Below, piece after piece: positions 7,865 through 20,334 of a DNA stretch of 50,015 nt. Numbering within the stretch: the stretch's first letter is position 1; the number at the start of each line of letters is the position of its first letter. Location of the stretch: assembly GCA_003339415.1 (NCBI GenBank), contig PDHQ01000086.1, positions 1 to 50,015 of the forward strand, in the 5' to 3' direction. The notes below the pieces were generated by a model. That model did not search any database. It was not told where the DNA came from and saw only the letters and a list, made by a program, of their open reading frames with translations. Origin of the DNA: Ophiocordyceps camponoti-saundersi (nom. inval.) (Eukaryota; Ascomycota; Sordariomycetes; Hypocreales; Ophiocordycipitaceae). Made by a program: the position numbers and the translations under genes.

Positions 7865-10800
7865 CGAACCCTACTCGGTCTGGAATATGGGCATATACTA
7901 TGGTACAGATATATTTGTGCCTTCATACCTACATACATATGTACGTACGACTTGAGAGTTGTCATCCGGACGGATTCTCGGCGGGAGCGGGCTGACCGCC
8001 AGTGTGACGGGGTGCTTTGCGTAACGACTGTCTCTTTCTTTTCCCTTCCTGCTATTCGTTTGACAAAGAGGAGTTGGTCAAAGTAATACGCATATACACA
8101 TGTATGTATGTATGTATGTACAGACAATCATGGGTAAAATGGTAGGCAAGCAAGCATGGTAAAGAGGTGTGAGTTGATTACAACAACAAGATCGACGGTG
8201 ATGGGCGAATAACTGCCACTCATCACTCATACTGGATATTTGTTAGTATGTACACAGTGTATCTCCCTTTCGTCTTTCGTCTTGTTTCCTTTGTCCCTCT
8301 CCTCTCGTCCGCCCCCCTTGCTCTGCTCCTGGAGGGCGCTGCAGCGGGCCGCCGCTGGGGGTGCGCTGTGGCCGCCGAGGTGTGCGTGTGCGTGGGTGCA
8401 TGTGAGGAGGGAAGGTCTCAGGGTGGTACCTGGTGTGAGGATGACGTAGGAGGAGGAGAAAGAAAGAAGCCCCGCAGACGCCGCACAAGCTGGAGAAGGA
8501 AGAAAATTTTCTCCATCCTCTTTTTTTTTTTACAGCGTGCATTTTATGTACAGGCTACAGCGATATCCGTGCTCCGTATGTACGGATTACTTGGACACGT
8601 AATGGACTGACTGTCTGTCTGTCTGTCTGAGATGGGCACGAATATGTACATATACCAAAACCTTGCAAGTCTGCATGAATCCAGCACGGCATTTATGATT
8701 TCATAAGGGGAAAGTAGGTAAAAAGATGGGAAAACCTGTGCAGAGAATCCCATGTGCATACATACCTACATATGTATGTATGTATGTACCTATGTATGTA
8801 CGGATTACATATACATATACGGATACATAAAAAGATATGACAATCGGCAGTCTGCAAAGGCGTATTCCGTTTCCGCCCGTAATTACTCCTCGGTAAGCAG
8901 TAGATAGACTATTCGTTGTACATACGGACGTACGGAGTAGAAGTAGTACATACTACGTAAAAATCATGTGGCGCAAAAATGTCGACAAAAGCCCGTGATC
9001 CGCTCCCCTTTCCCTCTGCCCCGTTTTTTTTTTTTGCTCCCTGCTCCTCTCACGTGCGTGCCAGTCAGTGACTGCCACTCCAGTTCCGTCCGTGACGTGA
9101 GTGAGTGAGTGAGTTGGTGAGTGCTTTGCCCCGCCAAGGGTCCACACCCTCTTTATCCCGCCTCTTCTTTTTTTCCACAATCGGCCTCTGCCTCTACAGT
9201 ACCTATGTACCTATGTAGGTAGGCATGTCTGCATCTCCCAAGTCATGACTATAGGAACCTTGTCGTCGCCGTTTCCGTCTATCCGTTCAGTGTGTCTAGC
9301 CGGGATGCACGTATCCGTATAATAGTGAGCAGGAGTTGGTCATATCTATATATGGATGGATGTATGTATGTATATTGAGTGTGCTTGTTTACATACAATA
9401 TAGGATGTCAATTATTCAGTAAAAAAGGAAACAGGCAAACTCCCTAAGCAAACCTACCTCCGTAGAGTAAGCCGTAAAGAGGGTGGATACTACCAGGCGC
9501 CTGTGTGTTGGCAGGCGTCGTAGCTTGTATGGATGGATGCATGTAGATATTCATACATACATATGTATACCGCCGGCCCGAGCCTTGGAAGAGTTTATTT
9601 CCTCCAAGACCCTTTTTTTTATCTTTCTCATCGACATTAAAGAAGTGGAAAAGTAGGTCAGTAGAGATTTTTCTAGTACGTGTTCTCTGTACTGTGTGCG
9701 TAGGTGTATATGTGTATTTACTGGATATACGGATACACATGTCGATATGCTCAGCTTATCACTACCATGTCTACCTTCCTACCTCGTAACAAACACATAC
9801 AATTTCTCTTCTGAGTCTTATATGTATGTAGGTGTCTGCATAATATATTACACATATGTATGTATGGTTAATGCTAAACATCACTTTCAAAATGCCTCCT
9901 TCTCCCTTCTTTTCGCTGCGGAGAGCAAAGGAATAAAAAAAAGTTTCGCTGAAAAACCCCTCCCTTTCACTTAGTGCGGATACAAAGGAAGAGATAATCC
10001 GGGCCTCATCAGAGCTGCATGCCATCCACGCCGCGCTTCCGTCATCGCTCCCCCACCCCGGACGACTACATACAGCATGTATCCCGTATTCGCACACTTG
10101 TATCCACCTACATGCGGAGTACACGTACAGTGTCCGCGAAATACATGGCTACGGGCACATCCTGGCCCCTCTTAAGCCCGTACACAGTACCTGAACAGGG
10201 CCCTTTTTTTCTTTCCTCTCTCTAAGACCAGGTACCTGCCTGGTAGTACCTACAGGCTTACCCCACAGCGCCTATCCACCACCACCAGTCCACCACCGCC
10301 GCCGCTGCCCACCGCCCACCGTCCACCGCCGCTTACTTCATCCCACCACCCTCTCTCTCTCTTTTCCCTCTCTTCTCTCTCGCTGTTTCTCTCCCTCTGA
10401 GCCCAAGCCATCTCTCATCGGCTTTGCCTTTCCCGCTTTCCACCCTGGTTTTCTCCCCCTCTTCTACTCTAACCTCCCAACTGACCGCCTCCTCACTCGT
10501 CCCCCCCATCGTCGTCGTCGTCGTCGTCTATTCTTCTCAGCCTCGCCCTGCAAGAGAGAAAGAGAGAAAAAAAAAACAGCACGCGTCGGCCGAACACTAC
10601 TGCTCGTGTGCTCGCCCCGTCGTGCAACTGCCCGTGCAGCTGCCACCCGCGTGCCCCTTCGATGGGCCTTTTATCGACTTGTCGCCGCTCGACCGAGTGA
10701 CGGAAAACTTTTCGTCTACAATATCGTTTCCTTCGCCCTTCTCGCCGGGAAAAGGAAAAAACAAAACAAAGCACCCATTCACCCCCTTCCCCTTGCCGAC

Positions 10801-10894
10801 CTCCTCTTCTCTCACCTCCACCCCCAAAAGGGCCCTGCCTCAGCACAGCAAAAATTTCATTCGATCAAAAGCTTTCTTCTCTTAATCCTTACCC
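7865..10894. other. 3-kb gene-poor region with many short repeats, then the SLO1 5' leader
   Basis: I find no convincing gene. It contains GTAT/TACA palindromic repeats (near 8095-8125, 8755-8805, 9345-9400, 9545-9570, 9825-9870), a (GTCT)n run near 8611-8628 and an AGTG repeat near 9098-9122. From about 10250 the DNA becomes CT- and CCACC-rich, including a CTCT tract near 10351-10385 and a (CGT)6 run near 10511-10530, as in a long fungal 5' leader. A 153-codon upstream frame (10424-10885) ends just before the SLO1 start. Confidence 0.5.
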
Positions 10895-11439
10895 ATGTCG
10901 GACCATCACGAAAGCCCGTCTGGTGACTCCAACACCAACGCCAGCACCATGGAGCGCTCCGATTCATCCACCTCGACTACTCCCTCAGATACACACGAGC
11001 CCGTTTTGCACCATCCAGTGCCCACACGACCCCATCTACCCAGCCGCAAAAGCAGTGGTCCTCTTGCTGTGCCACGCAACAGCTCAGCCGTGGGCCCAGT
11101 CGAGTCTCATTACGGTCCCGACGACGTCAGAGCCATGAGCCCGCGCCGCACCAGCGAGGATATCGACAAGATGGGTCGTGAAGCCCGAGCCGAGCTTCAC
11201 AGGTATGCCTGCCTCTCTGTTAACTGTCTGTCGACACTCTTACGTGCGCGCGCTGACCTTGACGTCGCAGACATGCCAAGGCCCTACAGGAGTCGCTCAT
11301 CACCATCTTTAACCGCATCGAGGCCGTCCGCGAAGAGCATGACAAACTCGACAACAATAATCGCTTCCTGCAAAAATACATTGGTGACCTGATGAGCACC
11401 AGCAACATCACCGCGTCCGGTAGCCGCGCCAGAAAGTGA
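10895..11439 (+). CDS. SLO1: Short coiled-coil protein, SCOC/Slo1-like
   Basis: Two exons, 10895-11202 and 11271-11439, give 158 residues. The intron is 68 nt with GTATGC, a GCTGACC branch point and GTCGCAG. Residues 1-80 are Ser/Thr/Pro-rich and probably disordered. The C-terminal part, about residues 88-150, is a charged helix with heptad character (ESLITIFNRIEAV, EEHDKLDNNNRFLQKYI) that matches the short coiled-coil (SCOC/DUF2205) family. Yeast Slo1 and animal SCOC bind ARL-type small GTPases at the Golgi, and SCOC also acts in autophagy, so a Golgi trafficking role is expected. The fungal protein is longer than yeast Slo1 because of the N-terminal extension. The gene has a long pyrimidine-rich 5' leader. 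Confidence 0.8.
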
Positions 11440-13728
11440 CGGCATACGTCATACTCGACGACGACAGAATCTTTCTCGCAAAAATTGATTTCTCGTCTTC
11501 TCCTTTTTTTTTCTCCAGAAGAAAAAAAAATCTCATAACCTCCTTGGCGATTCACTGGAAAAGAAAAACAGACCAGCCAAACCGGCCGTGCATCTCGCCG
11601 TGTGCGACCAACTCCGGTCCCTGCAATCTGCTACCACGCCTATTTTTGTCTTACCAGCAGCTCCCTTGCGCGACGATGATACCCCAGCGTCGGGCTTTCA
11701 GACGGCCTGCAGCCGTCGCACTCCCTCGAATCACAGTCCAATAACGGTGACACGTTTTTTTTCCCTCGAAAAAATCAATAAAGAGAATCATCCTTTTGCA
11801 GGCCCCGACACGTCCGTCGTGCTGGCGAATAGGAACTGCGGTCCGGCCGCGGCATGACTTTGTCTCAAAGCATTTCTTCATCACCTCTTCTCTCATCTCT
11901 GAGTCCCTCACCTCCCTCCCTCTCTCTCTCTCTCTCTCTCTTCTCTCCTCCCGGGCCACCACCACCTCTTCTCTCTTTGAAGCCACCACCTCATCTCGAG
12001 GCCACTTCGCCTCCTTCCTGTCAGGCGTTACACAGCTGGCTTATCAAGTTATCATCCATCCCCCCTTATACATGGAGCTCGGACCACTATTAGACGACGG
12101 GGCGCGGTAGAGGAGGTTCTGGAAAAAAAGATGGAGGGTCGGGTGCGCGTGGTTGTGGCGCCTCAACTCGGTCATCCCTTTTGTTCACCTCCGGCACACC
12201 CACGGATGCTCGTGAGCCAATAGAAAGGATGAGGCTGGTACAGCGGGCAGACTATGGAAATTGGTAGGACGGGCTTATGATGTAATAGTCCAACCAGGGG
12301 GTAAGCAGTTGGTGTTCTCTTTTTTTTTTGTTGGTGGCCGACGCTTGCAAGCCTTCCGAAGGGGGGGCAAAGGGGAACGGGGAAAAAAGGCCAACGGCTG
12401 TTTCAGAGAGAAGGGGCAAACGCTGTCAGGGGTTGCCGCACAAAAAAGGAAAGAAAAGAAAATACACACAAAGAGTAAAAAAGCTCAGGTCGGTTGTGCG
12501 TCAAGATGGTGAGATGATTGAGGGGCGCATCCGGACACGCCAAGTGTGGGTGACTATCCGTCTAAGCTGCACACCCATTATGTAGTGGTGTACTAGTAGC
12601 ATGTGCATGGTAGGCGTCACTAGGCGCTAGGGTTGCCACGCGGAGGCGGGACGACGTCATAGCGCGAGCGGGAGCTTGTGTCATCTGCTTTTGCATTGCT
12701 TTGCTTTGGCTTTTAGTCTGGGGTAGGTCGGGTGTAGTTTTTTTTTTTTGGTAGGGCACTGCCAACTTCCCAGTATCATGTATGTAAGTGAAGTCCCTAG
12801 AGGCAGGCTATGTGTCGACTGGTATGTATAGCTGCTGCCGGATCCTGTGACGAGCTACCTTGCTCACTTTTTGTTTTTTTTGTTTGCTTGGATGCTGTGT
12901 TGACGTGTTTACGGGGCGGGATTTAGCTGGGAGGTGTGCATAGTGTGTGTTTTTGTGTGTGTGTGTGTTAGATGTACGGATAAAGGAGGAACGCGTTTAT
13001 GCTTTATGCCGTTGTGCGGGGAGTTGTGCTCGATCTACGGATAGGAATACGGGGTATGGAGGGGGAGTGAGTTCGGGTTTTAACGCACTGAGAACGCTGC
13101 TGATGGTTTTTTGGAGTGTTTTATATGTTGGGATGAGGAATTAGATGTTAAGAAGGGATGGGAATGGAATACTTTATCTTAACCCTAACCCTAATCTTAT
13201 ATCCGGGGATGAGGTCGAGCATGGATATATGTATGTACAGAGCTGGGAGGTGTGACTTCAAGGCAGATTAAAGGGGAAAAAGGGTGAAGATGACTTTTCT
13301 TGTCATGGTATGTAGGCATATATTGAATGGAAAATCGCCTGCATATATACACATACCTCCCATCATCTGCCCTTGTCTCGTCTTAACCTTACTCGAGGTT
13401 ATTCACTACATCAGAACTGTCTCGTCATTCGCCTTGTCTGTAAGAATAGAACTAGACCAATCGACCCTCTCTATCATCAACCATATACGGATTGGACGTG
13501 CTTCAGTTTCAGATTGGTGCGTACGTAATGAGCTTTAGACCTCTTGTTGGTGGCGTCACCTTATTCACACAAGCTTCATCTTGTCTCGTCTTCGCCACCA
13601 CACGTATGTACAAAACATTTCATCCACAGTGTCCGCAGAGCCTCTCTAAAGCTAAGCTCAGCTCAGCCCAGCTCAGCTCAACAACACCTAATTAACACCC
13701 CCACGGGCAAAAAAAAAAAAAGAAACCC
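11440..13728. other. Intergenic between SLO1 and TRS130
   Basis: No gene is found in 2.3 kb. It has a (CT)n run near 11922-11942, poly-T and poly-A runs, GT-rich DNA near 12940-12970 and a telomere-like repeat at 13179-13194. The last 100 bases before 13729 are the 3' region of TRS130 on the minus strand. Confidence 0.5.
13179..13194. repeat. Interstitial telomere-like repeat
   Basis: The sequence reads TTAACCCTAACCCTAATC, about two and a half copies of the fungal telomere unit CCCTAA, inside the chromosome and far from any chromosome end. Confidence 0.6.
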
Positions 13729-16700
13729 TCAAAGACGCTTCAAAGGCTCACTCTCAAGAACCAACGGCCCGCCTCCCGGTCCACTAGCATCCAAGCTTAC
13801 GGACACAAGTCCCCTTTCGTCCGTGACCTTGACCGTCTCCCCGAGGTTACGCCAGTCGACTTCGCACGCGACGACCGACTCGGCGGCGCCGCCCGAAGAT
13901 TGACCCCCGTCGTTCGCCACCACCTCGCGCACGTCGACCGAGGGAAAGGGGAGACGTCCCTCGCGTTGAGGGATGAGCATCAGAGGGATTGTCGCTTCCG
14001 TCTCCGGCGCGGATGACGAGGGGCCGAATCCGCCCGGTATGAGTGGAGATGCCGGCCCCGTCGTGCCCGGTATCACGAACCGGCCTCGACGCCGGCCGCC
14101 GATGAGCCACGAGTCTGCCGGGGCCGTCACTTCGTAGAAAAACTCCTGCTCCGCTCGCGTCTCCGCTTCCGTGTCCCAGCCTCGCGTCCAACGTAGGAGC
14201 AGCGTCGCCGCCACCGCTTGGTTGACTTGTACCCCCGTCGTCGGCTGAAGCCGTATATCGGCCGTGTGCACCACTGAAACAGACGGCACCTCGACCGGGA
14301 TCGACATGCTGCTCCATCTCTTCTCCATCGCCCTTCCACTCCCAGTCTTCAGCTCGACTCTGCCCTGGGTCGCCGCCAGCCACCCTTCCAGCGCCTCCCG
14401 GAGCAGGTCTTTGGCTTCTCGCCCCGTGCCGGCCACGACGCCCAGCCCGACGAACAATTTTTCCCACGCGACGCCGTCGAGGAAACCTCCCGTCGCCAGG
14501 ACGCCCACCAGCGCCGCCCGCTCAAGGTCGTGCGGCTGCACTCGCGTCCGTACCTCCTTCGCCACGCATTCAGCCGCGAGCCGCGAGTACTGTCGCAACG
14601 GTGTGCCCCTGAGCGCCTCCACGACCGACTCCCGCACCAAGTCCTCGGCCTCGGTCTGTAACACCGTATACGACAGCGTTAGACGCATCGTCCGCCCGGC
14701 TTTGGTCCCGGCCCGACGGCCTCCCACTTTCCTCTTGACTCGGTAGACGAGACTGGCCGGCTGCTTGGGGAAGATGATGGTCGTCTGGGCCGGCCAGGCG
14801 CCAAACGACGCTTCAAACAGGTCCGAGTCCTGTAGCGAGCTGTCGTGCAGGTAGACGGGGCTCGGGGTCGCCGTCGACACGTTGAAGCGTGAGAAGAGGG
14901 CCTCGTGCTTGAACACGTCCTGCACGTTCACACCGACCGCCAAAGACACGGGCACAGTCGGCGTCTTCGCCAGGAAAAAGGTGTCGCCAGACTGGTCGAC
15001 GTACGTCACCTCGATCTTGACCGTGATATCGGCCACGTCCTGCTCGACCGAGTAAGGGATCCGCAGCGTTACAGTCCTGTCTTTGTCAAGCGCGCCCAGC
15101 GTGAACAAGCTGCTCTCGGGCGGCCTCTTCAGCTCCACGGACGGGTCTGTCATCCGAGCTTCCGTCATCAGTAACCGAAGACCTCCGGTGGCGGGTCTCA
15201 CTCGCAGCTCGCAGCTCTTCAACTCGTTCCATCCGGTACTGAGATCCAACTCCAGAGAGCTGTTCTTGTCCAGCGCCATGTCCTTGCCTGCTCGTGCTTG
15301 TACGTCGAGTGAGCTCGAACGCTGAAATAGCCGAATTGTCGATTGTCGGAATACGTCGGCATCTGTCGACTCGCCTTCATGATACACCAATAGCTTGCTC
15401 GAGCGAAGGCTGAAATGGCTAATCTTATAAAGCCCCGGTATGACCGACTGCGTAGCAGACTTGTTGTCAGCTCTCCACGATTCTCTTGCTTGGCTCCGAT
15501 ACATCACTCACCCTGCACTCCAGCGTAACCCTGTTCTGGCCCGGAGCCAGACGGAACTGGCCTATCTTCTCAAACTTGACTGATTTGCACGGCCCGCCGT
15601 CTACACTCGTCGCCACCATCTTGGCCGCCTCAACCGTCATATCCCGAGGGAGCAGGCTGTGCATGGTCATGGTCACGAAGCAGGAGTCGCGTCCGTCCTC
15701 GTACCTGGGAGGTTCCGCCAGCTGCACGCCAGTGAGCAGGTTGGCCAGTGGTACCCTCGTCTCGCTCGGCAGCGACTTGGCCAGCTTAAACAGCTTGTCG
15801 ATGATGCCATGCAGCGGCGATGACTCGTCTATAAGTCGTCTCTGCCGGCCGAGCATCGGCTTTTCCCGGAGCCGAGCCTTTGTGGCCGCGCATGATTTGG
15901 CGAGCAGCTTGAGTGCGACACGAACAAACTCATCGCTGGATCGCAACTCCAGTAGACAGCGCGAATACATGATTAGCATCGACAGCTCCAGCGAACTCCA
16001 TCCATCCTCTCCGAAGAACGGTGCCGAACGGTAAAAGTAGCCGGCCGCCGCTTTGTACTCCTTCAGATGATATTTCAAGCAAGCCAGGTCCGCCGTGCAG
16101 GACTGGACGGCGTGCTCGTAGTTGGCCACCGTGTAGTGTCGCAACGCCTTGTCCGTGAGGATCTCGTGCAGCCGGTAGAAGTTATCAGTGCCGTCCATGG
16201 CGGTGCGCAGTATCTGACCTTCGATCCCGGCCAGGATCAGTTGATGCCCCACCCTTTCGCCGTTTGAGATCTGCCTCCGGTCCCGGAGATCAATGTCGCC
16301 GTCCGAGACGCGATTCCCGTCCCCGAGATCGACCTCGTCGTCCGAGATTCGTCGTTCGTCCGCAAGGTCGACCTCGTCCATCGGCTCCGCGTTCGTCCCT
16401 TCGAGCGTCGGAGCCTCGGCCCAGCCGTCGGACCAGCCGCGTCTTGTGCCTAGGCCGCTGAGAATGCTTCTCGACAACAGGTAGAGCTCCGCTCTCCGAG
16501 CCGCAAGCTCTTCAAGCCCCATCTTGAGGAACCTTGTGCTCTGCGTTTCGCTGTCGGAGACGCTGGCTCGTCGGCCAGGCCCCGGGAAGACGCCCGGACT
16601 TGAGGCCCGCCGCGGCGAGGCGGGTGCGTGGAGTGACGAGCTGCGTGCCGGATGCATCATCGACTTCGGCTCCGGTATCTGTTGTTGCTCCTGTCCAGTC

Positions 16701-18502
16701 CCGTGCGCGAGAGCCGTTGCCGGGATCGGTAGTGCCCGGCTCCAAGTCTGGGCCAGGATCTGCTGCGCAACCGAGAAGGCAAACGACGAAACGAGGTTGT
16801 CCACTATACCCAGCGTCACAGAGTCAAGCCTCGGACCGCGGCCGTCTTCTGCGCCCAGCGCCGACACGAGATCCCGACGCATGACGTGCGAGATGGACGG
16901 GATGAACTCGAGCGTTCTACGGCAAACGTCCGCCAACATCACCAAGTTCTCCGGCTCTTCGTCGTGGCGCGCTGGTGCCGGCAGCGGAGCGATGCCGCGC
17001 AGAACCGACTCTTGCTGGACCTTGAGCTTGGCCAGCAGCTCCTCGCGCGTCGACGACGCGTTGCCCTGTCGCAACAGCAGCGAGATTTGCCGGGAGAAGA
17101 TGTAGCAACGAAAGTCAAAGACTGACACCTTATTCTCCAGGATCAAGTCGCGATACGCCTTTTTGGTCGAGCTGATGATGATATCGTCTCGTGCGGCGTC
17201 CTTGGCCACCGTCCCGGATTGGAGGTTTTCGACCTCGACGTCGCCACCGTCATCATTCGTCGCCGTCTGAGCCTGTGAAGCATGGGCCTTTCGAGCCTTT
17301 CGTAATAGCTGTTTGAGCTCCTCAGTAAAACTCAGCATCGCACCACCGGACTGCTCCGGTAGCCCCGTTATGGCATGTCCATGCACGACCGTATCCAAGC
17401 CGACGCCCAGCTCGTCGTAGCCGACCAGCGCGTCTTCGATAAGACCGACGCTCTCAAAGCCCCTTGCCAGGCCCTCTTTGAGTATAAAGAAGGTGCAAAA
17501 GTTCCAGCCTGGCAAGCTGCGTTGCGCGTCCTTTTCTTTGATGTCTTCCTCGTACTGGGAGACGCGGCGATCGAAGGAGGTGAGGATCAGACTCTTGAAC
17601 TTTGCCATCAAACTGCTCCATGCATTTTCCGCGTCCTGCTCCGTCTCGGAGTAGCCTGACGGCATGGCGGGGATGACGCGGGGCAGCTGGTCGTAGGGCA
17701 CGTCGTTGATGCCAATTCGAATCTGAGCGACGCGATCGGGAGCACCCTTGCTAGACGAGTTAAAGTCAGAGCGCAGCTTCTCCATCAAGGGCGTGGTGCC
17801 GGTGCGCCATCGCGAAGACGTCGAAGTCCTTTCGCCAGCTCCGCCTTCCGATAGCCTACCGCTTCGGGGCTGCGTTGCGGCCGCCGTGTTGGGGAGGACG
17901 ACGTGAACAATCAGCCACTCGAAGGCATCGTGTTTTTCCTTGCCCTTTTTCGACCCGCTCGACGACGGGGTGTGCTGCTTGATCCACTCGCGCACATCAG
18001 ACCGCACCGAGTTCTTGTACGACTCATTGTCGTCGCAGCGCACGAGGAGCACCTTGAGGTATGGCGTGCGGCGCAAGCCGGGGATCTGGTGACGTCGCTG
18101 ACCGCCCGCAGCTGGTGACAGCACGGGCGGCGCGACAACGGCATCGCTAGAGGTAACGCGCCCGCCGACATTCTGCGTCCGGAAGCCGTCATCTCGCGGA
18201 GGGGTATCTGATCTTCGAGGGGCGCGTGCTGCCTCGGGAGCAGCAGCACCACCGGGGACCAATTCGACATGAAGCGTCTCGATGGACCGCAACGGACCGG
18301 CGTGAGACTGCCAATGAAGGTTGTGCAGCGGGAGGCGAGGTATCAACCCGGTGGCGAGCAGATTGTAGACATTATGCGGATCGTAATACTCGACTGGGCA
18401 GAGCGATAAGTCAGTACGGGCAGCCCCTTTTATACCACGACTCCATAGGGGACAAGGGATTTACCGACCGGTGACGGTAGACGTTGATGTCTGCTGGTCC
18501 AT
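13729..18502 (-). CDS. TRS130: TRAPPII complex subunit Trs130 (TRAPPC10)
   Basis: Three exons on the minus strand, 18502-18469, 18393-15512 and 15447-13729, give 1544 residues, the usual size for filamentous fungi. Introns are 75 nt (18394-18468) and 64 nt (15448-15511, GTGAGT...CGCAG). The N-terminus after the first junction (VEYYDPHNVY, then IPRLPLHNLHWQSHAGPLRSI) is characteristic of fungal Trs130, and the stretch around LPGWNFCTFFILKEGLARGFE also belongs to this family. TRAPPII is the Golgi exchange factor for Ypt31/32 (Rab11), and Trs130 is one of its specific large subunits. The middle has a disordered insert with three 13-residue acidic repeats (DNA 16264-16380). The first donor is weak (GTCGGT), and a GTAAAT four bases downstream would shift the frame. 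The start lies 454 bp from the divergent peptidase gene. Confidence 0.9.
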
Positions 18503-18956
18503 GCTAGCGGCCTCGGAGTGCCATTGGGCGAGACCGCTGGTCAGCGCTGAGGACTTCGTATGAGGCCTTGTGATTATCGTGATTAAAGGTGGTTTGACCG
18601 AGGTGAAGTTGCTACGCCCCACAGTGTTAGGTAATTCGCCCGCGATATCGCTGCTCTCCGATCTCTCTTATCGATAAAGGGAGCTGTGCTGCTCCAGCTA
18701 CGTCACACCACTAACAGTTTCTATGAGCGTCGATCATCAGCACTTTATAGAGAGCGCTCCGGGTGTCCGAAGGCGCGGCAAGTTGTGACGGCTCTTCTAC
18801 ATATTACCTGTCGGTAGGGACCGTAGGGGTACCTCACGCCATTGGCTTCGTATTCGTAACTGTACTCCGCATAACGACGCGACGACGTCAACCCACGAAC
18901 AGCCGCATCATCCACTATTCACGACGAGACGGCGCCCGAGCACGACTTCAGAAAGG
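18503..18956. promoter_or_regulatory. Shared promoter region of TRS130 and the M20 peptidase
   Basis: This stretch separates two divergent start codons and must hold both promoters. I see no open frame of interest and no certain named element. Confidence 0.5.
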
Positions 18957-20252
18957 ATGCGATTCCCGACTCTTTTCACCTCGCTCACCATAGCCACTAC
19001 GCCATGGATAGCTAGCGCCTCGCAACGAGCGCTTACAGCCCCCTCGTCGGCCGCCCCCGCGTACCGCGACGAGCTGCTCAGCTTACACCGCTCGCTCGTC
19101 TCCATCGAGTCTATAACGGGGAACGAGGCGGCCGCTGGACGCTTTCTCGAGAAATATCTTGTCGGAAAGGGTTATGAAGTCACGCGACAGCGTGTAGGAG
19201 CCGCCAAGGATGACCGGTTCAACGTGATGGCCCGTCCGGGCAACAGCAGCAGCCGCAGCCGCGGGAACAGCAACAGGCCCAAAGTGGTGATTTCGAGCCA
19301 CATCGACGTGGTGCCGCCGTACATACCCTACGGAATCGCCGACAGCGGCGGAATCGATACCCATACCATCATCACGGGTCGCGGCTCCGTAGACGCCAAG
19401 GCCAGCGTGGCCGCCATGGTTGTCGCGCTGGAGCAACTGCGCGCAGTGAAAAGCATATCCGACGTTGACGCTGCCCTGCTCTTCGTGGTTGGAGAGGAAG
19501 ATAAAGGCGACGGCATGCGCACCTACGCCCAGTCTCTTGGGGCGGCTGGCCCGCCTCCAGCCGTCATCTTCGGCGAGCCGACGGACAATCGGCTTGCGTG
19601 CGGCCACAAGGGGATGACGACGTGTCGCGTCTCCGCGCACGGCACTCCCGGTCACAGCGGCTATCCCTGGCTGGGAAAGTCGGCTAATGAGGTTATGGTT
19701 CGCGCCTTGACTGCCCTGCTTGACGCTGACCTCGGATCCTCGTCGCTGTTTGGCAATACTACCGTCAACATCGGTCGCTTCGAAGGGGGCGTCGCTGCCA
19801 ACGTCATCCCCGAGAATGCCGTGGCCCAACTGGCAGTCCGTGTCGCTGTGGGAACCGAGGATGACGGCGCAAAGACGGTGCGGCGCAGAATTCAAGCAGT
19901 TCTCGATCGAGTTGATAAGGAGGCTCTCACCATGGTCTGCAGCGAAGGTTACGGGCCGATCAAGTGTGATTGCGATGTCGCCGGTAAGATACATATTGAT
20001 ATCAGAGGGTGCTGCCCCTTTCTATCTAGACCTTTTTGCTGACTGCGAGACCCCTCGACACAAGGCTTCGACACTATCGTCGTCAACTACGGGACCGACA
20101 TCGGTAACCTCAAAGGGAATTATACCAAGTACCTCTACGGTCCCGGATCCATCCTCGTAGCGCACGGCGCGCGTGAGAACCTGACCGTCGGCGATCTCGA
20201 GACCGCCGTTGAAGGGTACAAGAATCTTATCCTGCACGTGCTGAAGCAGTGA
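18957..20252 (+). CDS. Secreted M20 family metallopeptidase
   Basis: Two exons, 18957-19983 and 20065-20252, give 404 residues. The 81-nt intron has GTAAGA, a CTGAC branch point and the less usual acceptor ACAAG. Residues 1 to about 22 form a signal peptide. The di-zinc M20 core is complete: SSHIDVVPP (His115, Asp117), GRGSVDAK (bridging Asp146), VVGEED (Glu180 and Glu181 as base and ligand), FGEPTD (Glu207) and a late AHGARE (His376) supplied by exon 2. The dimerisation domain starts near residue 217 ([20 protein letters not shown]). Relatives are annotated as ArgE/DapE-like deacylases or carboxypeptidases. The signal peptide points to the vacuole or outside the cell, where it would release amino acids from peptides or N-acyl amino acids; the substrate is unknown. 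The stop is 101 bp from the convergent MRI1 stop. Confidence 0.88.
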
Positions 20253-20334
20253 GGACCCTGTGTATTTATGAGCCAGTCTGCTTGCGTATGAGGGCCTGAG
20301 TCTCGTCTCCGAGCTAGCCATCACTTGTCGTGTA

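Noticed and set aside
10424..10885. Upstream frame as a separate gene
   Set aside because: It is composed of low-complexity Ser/Pro/Val runs, lies in a CT-rich leader and has no recognisable domain.
13179..13194. Telomere at this position
   Set aside because: Only about two and a half units, with unique DNA and genes on both sides.
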